In this document: positions 46,481 to 58,473 of the stretch, in pieces
Layout: every line of letters begins with the position of its first letter
Position numbering within the stretch: the stretch's first letter is position 1
Origin: Chlorocebus sabaeus
Taxonomy: Eukaryota > Chordata > Mammalia > Primates > Cercopithecidae
Direction of reading: 5' to 3'
Assembly (NCBI RefSeq): GCF_047675955.1
Contig: NC_132923.1
Span: 93,431,137-93,495,136 of the forward strand
Length of the DNA: 64,000 nucleotides
Made by a program: the position numbers and the translations under genes
The notes under the pieces: model-generated
Told to the model about the DNA's origin: nothing
Databases searched by the model: none
What the model saw: only the letters and a program-made list of their open reading frames with translations

Positions 46481-47812
46481 GAGTGAGAAGGAAATATACT
46501 AGATCTTCCCAAGGTTAATAGATATTAGCCCTGAACTCACTCTGATCCCCAGAACCCTGAAGTGCCACCATCATCCACTAGTGAGATTTGGAACTTATGA
46601 AAATCAGGTGATGTATGGAATCCTAGCCCATACATCCTAGTCTGTCTAACGTGGTGTCCACAGGATCAGGTATTCATCCTATGTTTTCCCCTGACTCCTA
46701 GAATGTGTAGAGAAAAGGGAGATATGTAATAACTGGCAGAATGATTAGATGGGTCCTTTGACCAATGAAATGAAGGCTTTTGTAGTGAAAAGGAGGGCAA
46801 AGTGGAAGCTCCTGTTGGTGGAGATCCCTCCAATGCTCACTTCCATGCCTACCACACCAAAAAAGTCAAAAATGATACTTCAACCTGGGGGAAACCACAG
46901 TGATTAATGCTACCACCAGAAACTTGAGATATGCAAACGTGACAATTCCCAGGACATCCCCATTTAACTTACTTATCTGGCTAGTGCAAAAGCCAGACGG
47001 GGCATGGAGAAAGAGATCTTTGTACATTTATTCACGTAGTGATGTCAGTCACAGATGCAGCACTAAATGTGAAATATTTACTGTGGCAATTCCACACAGC
47101 CCATAACACCTGGCATTCAGCTTCTGACCTAGAAAACATTTTTCCCCCCAGGAAAATCTGAAGCAGTTTGCATTTACATAGCAGGGCAAATAGTATACCT
47201 CTGCTATCTTACACCAGGACAATATCAAGTTTCCTTTTCTCTGTCATAATATTGTGTAATGGGAACTTGATCACCTTGATACCCTACAGGATGTCATTCT
47301 GGTCCATGACATTGATGGAATTATGTTAACTGGACCTGGTGAGTAGGAAGCATCAAGCACTCTAGATGCCTTTGTAAGACATATGTGTGCCTGAGGCCAA
47401 GAGGCATATTATGTAAGTGAAGTTTCTAGAGGGTCATTGGTCTGGGTAATCCTTCTCTAAAGTGGGAGACAAGTTGCTTGCCCTTGAATTTCACAACACA
47501 ATGATGGAGACACATTTGGTTTGGAGGAAGCCGACCTTGGACTCCTCCATCGTGAAAGGAATAGAGTTTTTCTTTCATGCAGTAAACACGTATTCTGGGT
47601 ACACATTTGTCTTCTCTGCCTGAAGTGCTTCTTCCTGCATCACTTGTAGATTTATGGAATGCCTTATTCTTCATCACAGAATCAAATACAACGTCATCTC
47701 TGATAAGGGGACCCATTTTACAGCATAGGAAGTACGGCAGTGGGCTCCCGCCCATAAAATTCTCTGGTATTATGATGTGACTTATCACTCTGATGGCAGT
47801 GGCAGCCTGTCT
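46481..47812 (+). pseudogene. ERV-L (class III) pol remnant: reverse transcriptase and integrase
   Basis: An endogenous retrovirus pol fossil. Around 46950-47010 the + frame reads LLIWLVQKPDGAW, an RT fingers motif. At 47302-47340 the active-site region reads VHDIDGIMLTGP: one catalytic Asp is Gly, and the first position is Asp instead of Tyr. Integrase-core sequence follows near 47690-47790 (SDKGTHFT). Most of the segment between RT and integrase is deleted, and frameshifts and stops break all frames. It cannot make active enzyme. The continuation is at 49412. Confidence 0.8.
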
Positions 47813-47814
47813 GG

Positions 47815-49411
47815 AGTGGCTGCTATCATCATGCTGGCTGTGGCAGGGAGGTGCGGCCAGGGCTGCACACTCCACAGAGCCAGCAGGAGCTGAGGACAAG
47901 TGGGAGCCCTGCCTCTTCTGCGTTGGTGGGGCACGAGCTCCCTGGGTGGTGCAGCTGCAGCTGCCCAAGTCGTGGCTGCGGACTCGGGCCTTTCACTCCA
48001 CAGAGCAGGAAGAAGCCCCACCCTTCCAGGTACAGTTACAACTGCCCAAGTCATGACTGTGGACCCAGGCATCTCTGTGCTCTTGGGGGGTCCAGGAGCA
48101 GGCAGAAGCCTCACCTATCTGGGTGTCGGTGCAACCGCCCAAGCCACAGCTGTGGACCCAGGCATCTGGGCACTCTCGGGGGCCTGGGAGCATCCCCCTT
48201 CCCCTGCAGGCTCAGAGGTGTCTGCTTCCACTGCCAGCCTCTTCCCACTCCCATGCCTGCTCCGATCTCAGAGCAAGGTTGGGGCCAAGGCTGAGTGCTG
48301 TCATAGCCTGGCTGGGCGTGCGAACGCTTGGGGCAGTGCTAACATGCCAGCCCCCTGCCGCCTTGGCCCCCTCCAGACTTTGGGCACTAATCAGTACAGG
48401 AGGGAAGCCAAGGGGAAGTTGAGGGCATCTTGGCACAGGCCTGCTCCTTGGCACAAACAGCCTGGGCACCATCAACAGCAGCAGGAGGCAGACAAGCTCC
48501 TGCACAGAAGGCCTGCTGCACAGAAGGGAATGGGTTTGTGGTGAGGCTCCACCTTCAGGCCAGGGAAAAGCTGGGGGTGGGACTGCCAGTCTGAACTTGT
48601 GGTGCCTTTTCTGGGCCCACCCATGGCTGCCCATGGACTAACCAGTCCACACTTTGACCTCTCTGAGGCCCATAAAAGCCCCAGGCTTAGCCATAGCTGA
48701 ACAGATGTCTGGATGACCATCTGTAGAGAGAAGCTTCCCACTCCAGGGCCTCCTCTGAGCTATTCTGTCGTTCCATACAGCTCCTCTTTGCCTTGCTCAT
48801 CCTGCACTTGTCCGCATACCTCATTCTTCCTGGACGCAGGACCTGCCAAATGGTGGGGCTGAAAGAGCTGTAACACAAACGCGGCTGAAACACACCCCTT
48901 GCTCACCACATTGCGGGAGAAGAGGAAAGAAGAGCTGTGGCCCTTTGGGGAGCCCAGACCTGGGAGCTCCCCGAGCCAGAGCTGTGACTCCCTCTTTGAG
49001 GCTCTGAAGTTCCTGGAGTCTCCAAGCTTCCAGGTGCCACCATGCTCTCTGGTGCCAGCCGTAGAAGCTGCTTGTGGTGCACTTGGTCCAGCTGCAGCCT
49101 TTCCGAGAGCCAGCACCTGTGCTGACACCTGGAGCTGCCCACCCCACTGCAGCAGCCAGCATGCTTGCCTGAAAGCAATGGCCAGACTCCATGCTTGCTC
49201 ACTCACATACCGTTTACTACTCCACGCCTGGCTTGCCCTTGGCAGGCATGGCGTCCAGGTCAGTGGCATGAGCTGAGTGCAGCCTGCCAGGTTGAGTGGG
49301 AGGAATGAGCCCAGTGGGCCCAAGCAACACTCGGGCAAAGGCATTACTTGCCACAGAGGCTTCCAGCCAGGAATGCAACACCCAGGGATCCTGCAACAAC
49401 TTGGAAGCAAG
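47815..49411 (+). mobile_element. LTR-like insertion (MER52-like) splitting the ERV-L pol
   Basis: About 1.6 kb of GC-richer DNA interrupts the ERV-L pol between integrase and dUTPase-like parts. The first third contains imperfect 60-90-bp tandem units sharing 'gtggacccaggcatct'. Further on there is a TATA-like 'cataaaag' (48671-48678) and a pyrimidine-rich R/U5-like part. The length, internal tandem units and position fit a MER52-type class I LTR, but the name is from memory and the exact ends and target-site duplication are unclear. Open frames of up to 254 codons here are low-stop artefacts. Confidence 0.55.
48671..48678 (+). promoter_or_regulatory. TATA-like box of the LTR-like element
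   Basis: 'cataaaag' follows a GC-richer U3-like region and precedes 'agccccaggcttagcc'. It may be the old retroviral promoter. Present activity is unknown. Confidence 0.45.
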
Positions 49412-50100
49412 TAGCTTGAGAGAATGGTGAAACAGATTACTAAAGGTTCATTACAGTGCCTGCTGGAAGGCAACACCCTCCAATGTTGGGGTGCTCTCTC
49501 ATAGGATACAGTGTGTGCTTTCAATCAGAAGTCAATATATGGTGCCTATAGCCAGGCTGCATAGGTGTAAGAACAAAGGGATAGTGGTGGCAGTGGTCCC
49601 TCTCACTATCATACCTAATAATCCATTTAAAGACTTAAAGACTATCCTTGCAATCTTAGGCTCCATGGATCTGAAGGTCCTAGTGTTCAAAGTGGTAATT
49701 CTTCTACCAGGAAAAATGACCGTTGTTCCAGTGAACAGACAAATAAGAAGCCCTCTTTCTTCACTGGGGCAATTGGTCCTGATTCCCAGAGGATAATTTT
49801 GTTGCTGGTATATGGTAGAGCCAGAAGAATGATGTTCAGAGCACCTCTTAGTCCTCTCTTGCTCTAAAGTCCTGGTCAGTGGAAAACTGTGACAACCCAA
49901 CAATGTCAAGACCATCAAAGATTCAGATCCTACAAGAAAGAATGTTAAGAATGTTACGGTCACTTCACTAGGTAAAGACACCCATCCACCTGAGGTGCTG
50001 GATGAGGACAAAGGGAACCTGGATCGAGTGATGGAAGAAGGCAGAAGTGATTAGCAGTTTAGGCCCCATTCCCAGCTATGGAAATGGGGGCTATAAAAAC
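49412..50100 (+). pseudogene. ERV-L pol remnant, 3' part: integrase end and dUTPase-like region
   Basis: The sequence resumes the ERV-L integrase C-terminal part after the LTR-like insertion. It continues into a dUTPase-like segment, which class III ERV-L elements carry after integrase. One frame reads LPGKMTVVPVN (about 49705-49740) and another DEDKGN (50005-50022). Several frameshifts occur within 700 bp, so it is non-functional. Confidence 0.7.
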
Positions 50101-50138
50101 TGGTTTTATGTTAGCTTACTGTTTGCTTCCTGTATTAG

Positions 50139-50328
<190 letters not shown>

Positions 50329-50610
50329 AGAAAGAGTCTCACTCTGTCACCCAGGCTGGAATGCAGTGGTACAATCTTGGCTCACTGCAGCCTCAACCTC
50401 TCAGGCTCAGGTGATCTTCCCACCTCAGCCTCCCAAGTAGCTGGAACTAGAGGTGTGCCCCACCACACCCAGCTAATGTTTTTTCTTTTTGTAGAGATGG
50501 GGTTTCACTATGTTGCTCAGGCTGGTCTTGAACTCCTGGGTTCAAGAACTCCTTCTCTGTCGGCCTGCCAAAGTGCTGGGGGATTACAGGCATAAACCAT
50601 TGCTTCTGGC
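50329..50610 (-). mobile_element. Alu, antisense, with expanded GAA tail
   Basis: An antisense Alu body. The target-site duplication cttcctgtattag (50126-50138) and ctcctgtattag (50611-50622) encloses both the body and the TTC tract, which shows the tract arose as the Alu's 3' tail. Confidence 0.92.
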
Positions 50611-51235
50611 CTCCTGTATTAGTTTTCAGGGTTATATAACAAATTATCACAAATTAAGCTGCCTAAAGCCACACCCATTTATTAGTCCACAGTTTTGTAC
50701 GTCAGAAGTCTAGGCCTGGTGTACATGGCTGGATTCTCTGCTCAGGGTCTCACAGGAGTAAAATCCAGGTACTGCATGGGCTGCCTTCTCATCTGGAGCT
50801 CAGGGTCCTTCTCCAAGCTCACATGGTTGAGGCAGAATTCAGTTCCTGTGACTAGAGAACTGAGGCTCCATTTCCTTGCTGGCTGTTAGCCGGGGGCTGC
50901 TCTTAGCTCACTGAAACCACCCACACTTCTTGCCACAAAGCCCTCTCCATCTTCAAGGCCACCAATGGAGGGTTTTTCATGTATCACACTTCAAATCTCT
51001 TTCACCAGGAAGAGCCCAGTTTCTTTTAAAGGCTCACCCAATTAGGTCAGATTTACCTAGGATAACCTCCCTTTTCTAACTGATTTGGGAACTCAATTGC
51101 CTCTGCAAACTCCTATCACAGCAGCCCCTTGATTTGTGTTTGATTGAATAACTGGGAGAAGGTGTGTGGCACTTCAGGGTGCAGGAATTTGGAAAGGCTG
51201 TCTCTGAATTCTGCCTACCACACCATGCCTCACTT
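50611..51235 (+). mobile_element. Ancient mammalian interspersed repeat, family unresolved
   Basis: It starts 'tattagttttcagggttata' and continues 'taacaaattatcacaaatta', 'ggattctctgctcagggtct', 'ttccttgctggctgttagcc', to 'gaattctgcctaccacacc'. This is a high-copy old repeat. A relative occupies 55600-56480. Confidence 0.6.
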
Positions 51236-51480
51236 TTACCCAATTCCTTATTTGAAGAACACCAGTGGAAGTCATGCTTTAGGTTTCAGGGGGAATTATG
51301 CCAGATTGAGTTTGCCTCTTGGTAAAACAGTAGCCAATGGGACTTTGTGCATTCCCTTTGATGAGGACACGAATTTTTCACCCATATCAAAGATAAAAGT
51401 GTATACTGACGGAAGAAAGAGAACTGTGCCAGATATATTCTATTTATGCCCCCAGATCTCTTTCCTCTTCTCTCTCTGCC
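51236..51480. other. Unassigned sequence
   Basis: Part of a 139-codon open frame (51144-51563) that begins inside the preceding repeat. No domain was recognised. Confidence 0.35.
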
Positions 51481-51895
51481 CAAGTAGATGGACCTGTGTT
51501 GATTACATCAATGGCTTCCCTTGCCCTTTGACTCTGTTTGCTTTATCAAGCAGGGAGGTCTAGGAGGAGATTAGAGGGAGAAAAGAGAGTAAGGTCAGGT
51601 TATTTATTTCTCGGGCTTCCTCCCTGTAGGCTTGCCTTGGCTACCTGTCTCCCACAGCCGGGGGCTTCTGCTCCTCTGAGGACAGTTATGACTCTCTCCT
51701 CCTGGATTCCAGTAACTCCTGTGCCCCTCATCACCCTTGTAGGCCTCAGAGGCCCTAGGTTGCTGCAGCATCCCCTGTATCTCCTCTAGATTCTGCCTAC
51801 ACCTTCATAAATAGTCCTGTTATTAAATCTCCTGAATTATCCTAATTTGAGCGTACCATCTGTTTTTTGTTTGGACTCTGACTGATTCAAGAACC
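51481..51895 (+). mobile_element. L1M-type 3' UTR fragment
   Basis: The stretches 'cctggattccagtaactcc', 'cttcataaatagtcctgtt' and 'gaattatcctaatttgagcg', then 'tttggactctgactgatt', match an old L1M-like 3' end. The same tail type occurs in both inverted-repeat arms near 41.2 and 44.5 kb. Confidence 0.5.
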
Positions 51896-52405
51896 TATTA
51901 AGAGATAGACACAGGAATGTGGCAGATGGAAATACAAATATTACTTTTATTACCATCAAAACTGATACTGGACAATATGGCTTAGGTCTGCTAGGCAGAC
52001 AGGTTTGCTAATATTTCACTCCTGAGGTCAACTGCAAGGGCCAGCTCCTGTAAAACTTAGGGGCAGGCATGGAGGCAGAGCAGGGTGCATGCTTTTTCAC
52101 AGAGGGGAGGGAGGATGTGGCTGAGCTGAGCGTTTCGGCTTCTTCTTCTGCCAAAGTTACCCACCAGTTGAGTCACTTCCCATCCCCAGGGTAAGACTGG
52201 GAAGGTGGGGCAAGAGGCCAGGAGCCTTATTCTCAAAGGCTCCTTCCACAAAGGAACAGAGTCCCAAGAGTGCCAATATTTTGGATAGTGAATGACACTT
52301 TAAATAAAATCGAAAGATAAGCAAAAACAACTAAACGTTTAATATTCAGAGTTTTTATAAAGGACTCCTCTAAACTGATTAATTAAACACTGAGAATCCA
52401 ACTGA
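51896..52405. other. Unique intergenic sequence
   Basis: No feature recognised. Confidence 0.45.
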
Positions 52406-52699
52406 TAGCCAAGCAGAGTGGCTCACGTCTGTAATCACAGCACTTCGAGAGGTTGAGGTGTGAGGATCACTTGAGGCCAGTGGGTTTGAGACTAGCCTGG
52501 GCAAAAATAGCAAGACCCCATCTCTACAAAAAAATATAAAAATTAGCTGGTGTGCTCCTGTAATCTCAGCCACTTCGGAAGTTGAGTAGGGAGGATCGCT
52601 TGAGTCCAGGAGTTCAAGGTTACAGTTGTGCCACTGCACTCCAGCCTGGGCTACAGAGCGAAATCTTATCTCAAAAAAAAAAAAAAAAAAAAAAAAAAA
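52406..52699 (+). mobile_element. Alu (AluJ-like)
   Basis: A diverged sense Alu with deletions in the right monomer and a tail of about 27 A. Confidence 0.87.
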
Positions 52700-53230
52700 G
52701 AAGGGGGAAGAAGACTTCAAATAAGCAACTCACAGAATTTTTATTATTATTACTCCTGAGGTTGAACATCTATCCAGATACTAATGGCCAATAAATATCT
52801 GGAGAGATGTTCAACCTCAGGACTAGTTGAGGACTTGATTCTTACAAATGTTTTTTCCCCTTCAGGTTGGTAAACATTTTGAAGACTGACATTATCCAGT
52901 GTTGATGAAGACACGGGGAAACAGACACTCTTAGGGGCTGTTTAGTAGGAATATAAGTTGATAAAACTGAAGGACAATTTGGTAGTGAATTTGAACCTTA
53001 AATGTGCATATCTTTTGACCCAGAAAGTCCACTTATGGGGACCTAAGTTGGAGAAATATGCATATTTGTATGCCACAAGAAAGCATATACAAGGATGTGT
53101 ATTGCTTGTTATAGTAAAGATTTGGAAACAATATTGTTACCTATCAGTAGGGAAACAATAAAAACATATCTTTAATATAAACACAGTTAAAAGACTGGCT
53201 AAAGGGAGAGAGCACAATAAGGTAAATTGA
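52700..53230 (+). mobile_element. L1M (L1ME-like) ORF2 3' region
   Basis: 'ggccaataaatatctggag', 'gcatatcttttgacccagaa' and 'tatcagtagggaaacaataa' are in L1M order. It continues after the next Alu to about 53760. Confidence 0.7.
52754..52822. repeat. 27-bp-stem inverted repeat (quasi-palindrome)
   Basis: The left arm 52754-52780 and right arm 52796-52822 are reverse complements with one mismatch. The loop is 15 bases. The right arm is normal L1M sequence. The left arm is not expected there in L1M, so it is the derived copy. Confidence 0.93.
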
Positions 53231-53243
53231 TTTTATTTTTTTA

Positions 53244-53530
53244 TTTTTGAGATGGAGTCTTGCTCTGTCATCCAGGCTGGAATACAGTGGCACAATCTCA
53301 GCTCACTGCAACCTCTGCCTCTCAGGTTCAAGTGATTCTCCTGCCTCAGCCTCCCAAGTAGCTGGGACTACAGGCGCGTGCCACCACGCCTGGCTAATTT
53401 TTGTATTTTTAGTAAAGACGGAGTTTCACCATGTTGGCCAGGCTGGTCTCAAACTCCTGATCTCAGATAATCCACCCACCTTGGCCTTCCGAAGTGCTGG
53501 GATTACAGGCGTGAGCCACTGCGCCTGGCC
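53244..53530 (-). mobile_element. Alu, antisense, with 16-bp perfect target-site duplication
   Basis: tgattttattttttta is present at 53228-53243 and 53531-53546. The body is AluS-like. It sits in the L1M. Confidence 0.95.
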
Positions 53531-53760
53531 TGATTTTATTTTTTTAAGGGAAGACTTCCTATATATATTGCTAAGGGGAAAAACCAAGTTGTAAAAAATA
53601 CATACATAACACCATGGGTAAAATTCATGAGTGTAAACGTTAAACGAGGGAAGGATAGGATTGTATAGTCAGGGTTACTGAGATTTTTTCCAAATTACAA
53701 ACTTAATGTAAAAACTGTTTACACCTGTACCCTTTGAGTTATATAAATGCTGGTTGTATT
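53531..53760 (+). mobile_element. L1M 3' region, continued
   Basis: 'tatatattgctaaggggaaa' and the following bases continue the L1M interrupted by the Alu. The end is not sharp. Confidence 0.55.
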
Positions 53761-54351
53761 TAAGTTTGCATGTGGTTGAGTGTGCCGTTAGTTACCATTC
53801 CATAAGTTGAGACTGCCAACGGCCTTTGTGTGTTACCAACAGCATGCAAATGTAAGGGAGGGGCCCAGAAAGCTTTCTGGATGAGATCCAGAATATTACC
53901 ATCCAGGAATAGAATATAAACTAAAGATACAGGGCCGGTGATAGGAACTTCCTTTTAAAGACAAAAATGTATAACATGGAACAGCAAATATTATAATATT
54001 CTTCTAAGAATATAGATGATAGCTCATGCAAGCACAAATTTTCTAAAGTGACTCAATGCTGTTTTGTATAATGCTATTATTATTCAATGTACTGTGTGTG
54101 AGATGATTCTGTTTAAATCTACTGAAATTTTAGTTATAGAGTTCTAACGTAGATGTACCATGGATATTCCCGTATGAATGCTTGGATATAATAGAAAACT
54201 ATGAAAGAAAAATTTTACCCAAGATTTAGTTTCCTTTTTGACATTGTTACAAGCTGTCATGAATCCATATAATATGGACTATTACTGGTAAAATTGAGTA
54301 AAGTAGGAAAGAAAAATTCCGAAGCTTCAGAAATGCAGGCTCAATGGCTCA

Positions 54352-54382
<31 letters not shown>

Positions 54383-54878
54383 GAGTGACACTTGAATGTT
54401 GATATTCCTAAATCTAGACAGCTATAACTGAACACATGGTTGGGTGTGAAAATGTATAACATGATATATGGAATCTGATTTGAGCAGACTGTAGGAAAGT
54501 AGTAGAAAGATTAGTAGCTCAAACAAGAAAGTTGAATAGAAATGAGGATGCTCTTGTTTAGAACAAGATAGGAAAGAGTTTAAAGAAGACTGGATGAAAT
54601 AAAACACATTAGTATAATGTGTGAAAGACAAAGATTGCTCTTAGACACTGAAGTCCCTAATTCTCTGTCCCAACCTCCACTGTAAGTTATATGAAATCAT
54701 ATAAATTCATAAATTGATATAAATACATAGCTCCAAAGCCCCAGATTTTGGGTCTTTAAATTTCTTTTTACCGAGAGATCCAAGTATTTCCTGCAATGTG
54801 CACAATGCTAGATCTTTGGATGGGAAAAGCAAGTTAGTTCTGGGTTATCTTGATTTTGGAAACAGTTAAGATGAAGTA
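53761..54878. other. Unique AT-rich sequence
   Basis: It contains an (AAT)n microsatellite at 54351-54382. No gene recognised. Confidence 0.45.
54351..54382. repeat. (AAT)n microsatellite
   Basis: About ten AAT units. Confidence 0.97.
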
Positions 54879-54891
54879 AGAAGGCCAACCT

Positions 54892-55177
54892 GGCCAGGCA
54901 CGGTGGCTCACGCCTGTAATCCCAGCACTTTGGGGAGGCCGAGGCAGGCAGACCACGAGGTCAGGAGATCGAGACCATCCTGGCGAACACGGTGAAACCC
55001 CGTCTCTACTAAAAATACAAAAAATTAGCCAGGCGTGGTGGCGGGCACCTGTAATCCCAGCCACTCAGGAGGCTGAGGCCGGAGAATGGCGTGAACCTGG
55101 GAGGTGGAGTTTGCAGTGAGCTGAGATTGTGCCACTGCACTCCAGCCTGGGCGACAGAGTGAGACTCCATCTCAAAA

Positions 55178-55216
<39 letters not shown>

Positions 55217-55229
55217 AATAATAAAAAAA
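54892..55229 (+). mobile_element. AluY-like element with (AAAT)n tail
   Basis: A well-preserved Alu with the AluY-type 'gagaatggcgtgaacctggg' and a 50-bp AAAT tail. The target-site duplication agaaggccaacct is perfect at 54879-54891 and 55230-55242, so it is relatively young. Confidence 0.93.
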
Positions 55230-55244
55230 AGAAGGCCAACCTGG

Positions 55245-55599
55245 TTGATTCCCTTACAGAAGCTCCAAGTGCTAAACACAACGCCTCTCTTGTTTTTTCT
55301 TTGCCAGTTCTCTTTGTACAGTTAGCTCTGGCTGACTGTCCCCATGAGTATGGTTCTATTAGGATGGAGAAAAGAGGAAACATATATCAGATGGGCAACC
55401 TGCAACATCTGAAAGAGGTATTGTGGCTGGGCCAGCTTGGGTCAGGTGCCCACTCACTGACTAATCACTATGACTCAGAAGAAAGAATCATATAAGAAGA
55501 TGATAGTTCCATTCACACATTAAGGTGAGGAAGTGGTGAAAGTGATATAGTTCCCCCAAACAAGGGAATTGTTCCTAGAAAAAGAAAGAGATCCTCTAT
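55245..55599. other. Unique sequence
   Basis: No feature recognised. Confidence 0.4.
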
Positions 55600-56480
55600 T
55601 AATAATCAATTGTGACTAATAAATTACCCTGAGACTCAGTGACTTAAAACAGCAAACATTTCCTACCAAAGAGTTTCTGTGGGTCAGGAGACCAGGTATA
55701 GTTTAGCTGGGTATCTCTTACAAGGCTGTAGGCAAAATGTGGGCCAGGGGACAGGGATTTTAAGGCTCAATCGAGGGAGGATCTGCTTCTGAGCTCACTC
55801 ACGTGGCTGTTGGCAGGCCTCAGGTTCTTGCCAGCTGTTGGCTAGTGTATTAGCTTGGGCTGTGATAACAAAATACCATAGACTGGGTGGCTTCAGCAAT
55901 AGTCATGAATTTCACACAGCTCTGGAGGCTGGGAAGTCCAACACCAAGGTGCCTGCAGATTTGGTTCCTAGTAATGGCTTTCTTCCTGGCTTGCAGATGC
56001 TGCCTTCTCAATGTGTCCAGAGAGAGAGAGGGGGGGGGGGGGTGGCGAGCAAACTCTGGTTTCTCTTCCTCTTCTTACAGGGACACTTATCCCATCATGG
56101 GATCCCACTCCCATGACCTTATCTAGACCTAGTCACCTCCCAAAGGCCTCATTCCTAAATGCCATCACATTAGTGGTTAGGACTTCAACATATGAATTTT
56201 GGGGAAACGCAAACACTCAGTCCATAACAGCCAGAACATCAGTTCCTTGACACATAGGTGTTTCCACAGGGCAGCTCACAACATGGCAGTGGGTTTTCCT
56301 CAGAACAAGTGAGTGAAAGAGTGAAAGGAGCCAAGACAGAAGCCACAGCCTTTTTGCAATGTGGTCTCTGAGACGACATCACACCACTTCTGTAATATTC
56401 TGCTTGTTTGAAGTGAGTTGCTAGGTCCAGCTCACAAACAAGGGAAAGGCGGTACATGGGGGCATGAATACCAGGAGACA
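55600..56480 (+). mobile_element. Ancient interspersed repeat, split by an MLT1 LTR
   Basis: The outer parts (55600-55840 and 56230-56480) resemble the repeat at 50611-51235: 'aataaattaccctgagactc', then 'agggcagctcacaacatggc' and 'tgcttgtttgaagtgagttg'. The family is unresolved. Confidence 0.55.
55846..56229 (-). mobile_element. MLT1-type solo LTR (ERVL-MaLR), antisense
   Basis: On the + strand it reads 'ataacaaaataccatagactg' (LTR end) through 'tagtcacctcccaaaggcc' to 'caaacactcagtccataaca' (LTR start). The flanks GCTAG (55841-55845) and GCCAG (56230-56234) are a 5-bp target-site duplication with one change. A 13-base G run sits at 56030-56042. Confidence 0.85.
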
Positions 56481-56499
56481 GAGATAGAAGGAACCACTT

Positions 56500-56807
56500 T
56501 TTGTTTGTTTGCTTTATTTATTTTCTGAGATGGAGTCTTACTCTGTTACCCAGGCTGGAGTACAGAGGCGTGATCTCTGCTCACTACAACCTCCACCTCC
56601 CAGGTTCAAGCAATTGTCCTGCCTCAGTCTCCAGAGTAGCTGAGATTACAGGCACGCACCATCACGCCCAGCTAATTTTTGTATGTTTAGTAGAAATGGG
56701 GTTTCCCCATGTTGGCCAGGCAGATCTTGAACTCCTGACCTCAAGTGATCCACCCGCCTCAGCTTCCCAAAATGTTGGGATTGTAGGTGTGAGCCACCCG
56801 CCTGGCT
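56500..56807 (-). mobile_element. Alu (AluS-like), antisense
   Basis: An antisense Alu directly adjoining the 3' end of an antisense L1. Confidence 0.9.
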
Positions 56808-57149
56808 AATTTTAATTTTTTAAAATTTTTCATAAGTTATTGGGGGATGGGTGGTATTTGGTTACATGAGTAAATTCTTCAGTGGTGATTTATGAGTAGT
56901 ATATGCTACACCCTATTTGTAGTCCTTTATCCCTCACCTCCTCCCACTCTTCCCCCCAAGTCCCCAAAGTCCATTGTATCATTCTTATGCCTTTGCATCC
57001 TTGTAACTTAGCTCCCACATATCAGTGAGAACATACAATGTTTGGTTTTCCATTCCTGAGTTATTCCACTTAGAATAAGTCTCCAATCTGATCCAGGTCA
57101 CCGCAAATGTTATTACTTCATTCTTTTTTATGGCTGAGTAATATTCCAC

Positions 57150-57245
57150 CATATATATATAATATAATATATATTATAGACATATATACTATATAATGCA
57201 ATATATATTATAGACATATATACTATATAATATAATATATATATA
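57150..57245. repeat. (AT)-rich tract with a duplicated 45-bp unit
   Basis: The unit 'attatagacatatatacta' and its flanking ATATA occur twice in tandem (about 57172-57232) inside the L1 3' region. Confidence 0.9.
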
Positions 57246-58473
57246 TCACAGTTTCTTTATCCACTTGTTGATTAATGGGCATTTGGGTTGGTTCCACAAT
57301 TTTGCAATTGTGAATTGTGCTGCTATAAACATGTGTGTGCCAGTATATTTTTCGAATAGTAATTTCTTTTCCTCTGGGTAGATACCCAGTAGTGGGACTC
57401 CTGGATCAAATGGTAGTTCTACTTTTAGTTCTTTATGGAATCTCCACACTGTTTTCCATTGTGGTTGTACTAGTTTACATCCTACCAGCAGTGTAGAAGT
57501 GTTCCTTATTCACCGCATCCATGCCAACATCTACTATTTTTTGATTTTTTGATTATGGCCATTCTTGCAAGAGTAAGGTGGTATCACATTGTGGTTTTGA
57601 TTTGCATTTCCCTGATCATTGGTGATGTTGAGCATTTTTTCATATATTTGTTGGCCATTTGTATATCTTCTTTTGAGAATTGTTTATTAATGTCCTTAGC
57701 CTACTTTTTGATGGGATTTTTTTTTCTTACTGATTTGATTGAGTTTGTTGTAGATTCTGGATATTAATCCTTTGTCAGATGTATAGACTGTAAAGATTTT
57801 CTCCCACTCTGTGGGTTGTCTCTTTACTCTGCTGACTCTTCCTTTTGCCATGCAAAAGCTCTTTAGTTTAATTAGATCTCAGCTATTAGTCTTTGTTTTT
57901 ATTGCATTGGCTTTTGGGTTCTTGGTCATGAAATCCTTGCCTAAGTCAACATCTAGAAGGGTTTTTCCAATGTTATCTTCTAAAGTTTTTATAGTTTCAG
58001 GTCTTAGGTTTAAGTCCTTAATCCATCTTGAGTTGATTTTTGTAATAAGGTGAGAGATGAGGATCCAGTTTCATTCTCCTACATGTGGCTAGCCAATTAT
58101 CCCAGCACCATTTGTTGAAAAGGGTGTCCTTTCCCCAGTTTATGTTTTTATTTACTTTGTCGAAGATCAGTTGGATATAAGTATTTGGGTTTATTTCTGG
58201 GTTCTCTATTCTATTCCATTGGTCTATATGTTTATTTTTATACCAGTACCATGCTATTTTGATGACTGTGGCCTTAAAGTATAGTTTGAAATAAGGTAGT
58301 GTGATGCCTCCAGAATTTTTCTCTTTGCTTAATCGTGCTTTGGCTATGCGGGCTCATTTTTGGTTCCTGTGAATATTAGAATTGTTTTTTCTAACTCTGT
58401 TAAGAATGATAGTGGTATTTTGATGGGGATTGCATTGAATTTGTAGATTGCTTTTGGTAGTATGGTCATTTTC

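Noticed and set aside
47426..49524. Open frames of up to 254 codons on both strands
   Set aside because: They lie in the GC-rich LTR-like element and in integrase or dUTPase remnants read in wrong frames. The peptides are low-complexity and unrelated to known proteins.
51144..51563. 139-codon open frame
   Set aside because: It starts inside an ancient interspersed repeat and ends in an L1M-like 3' UTR, so it is a chance frame.
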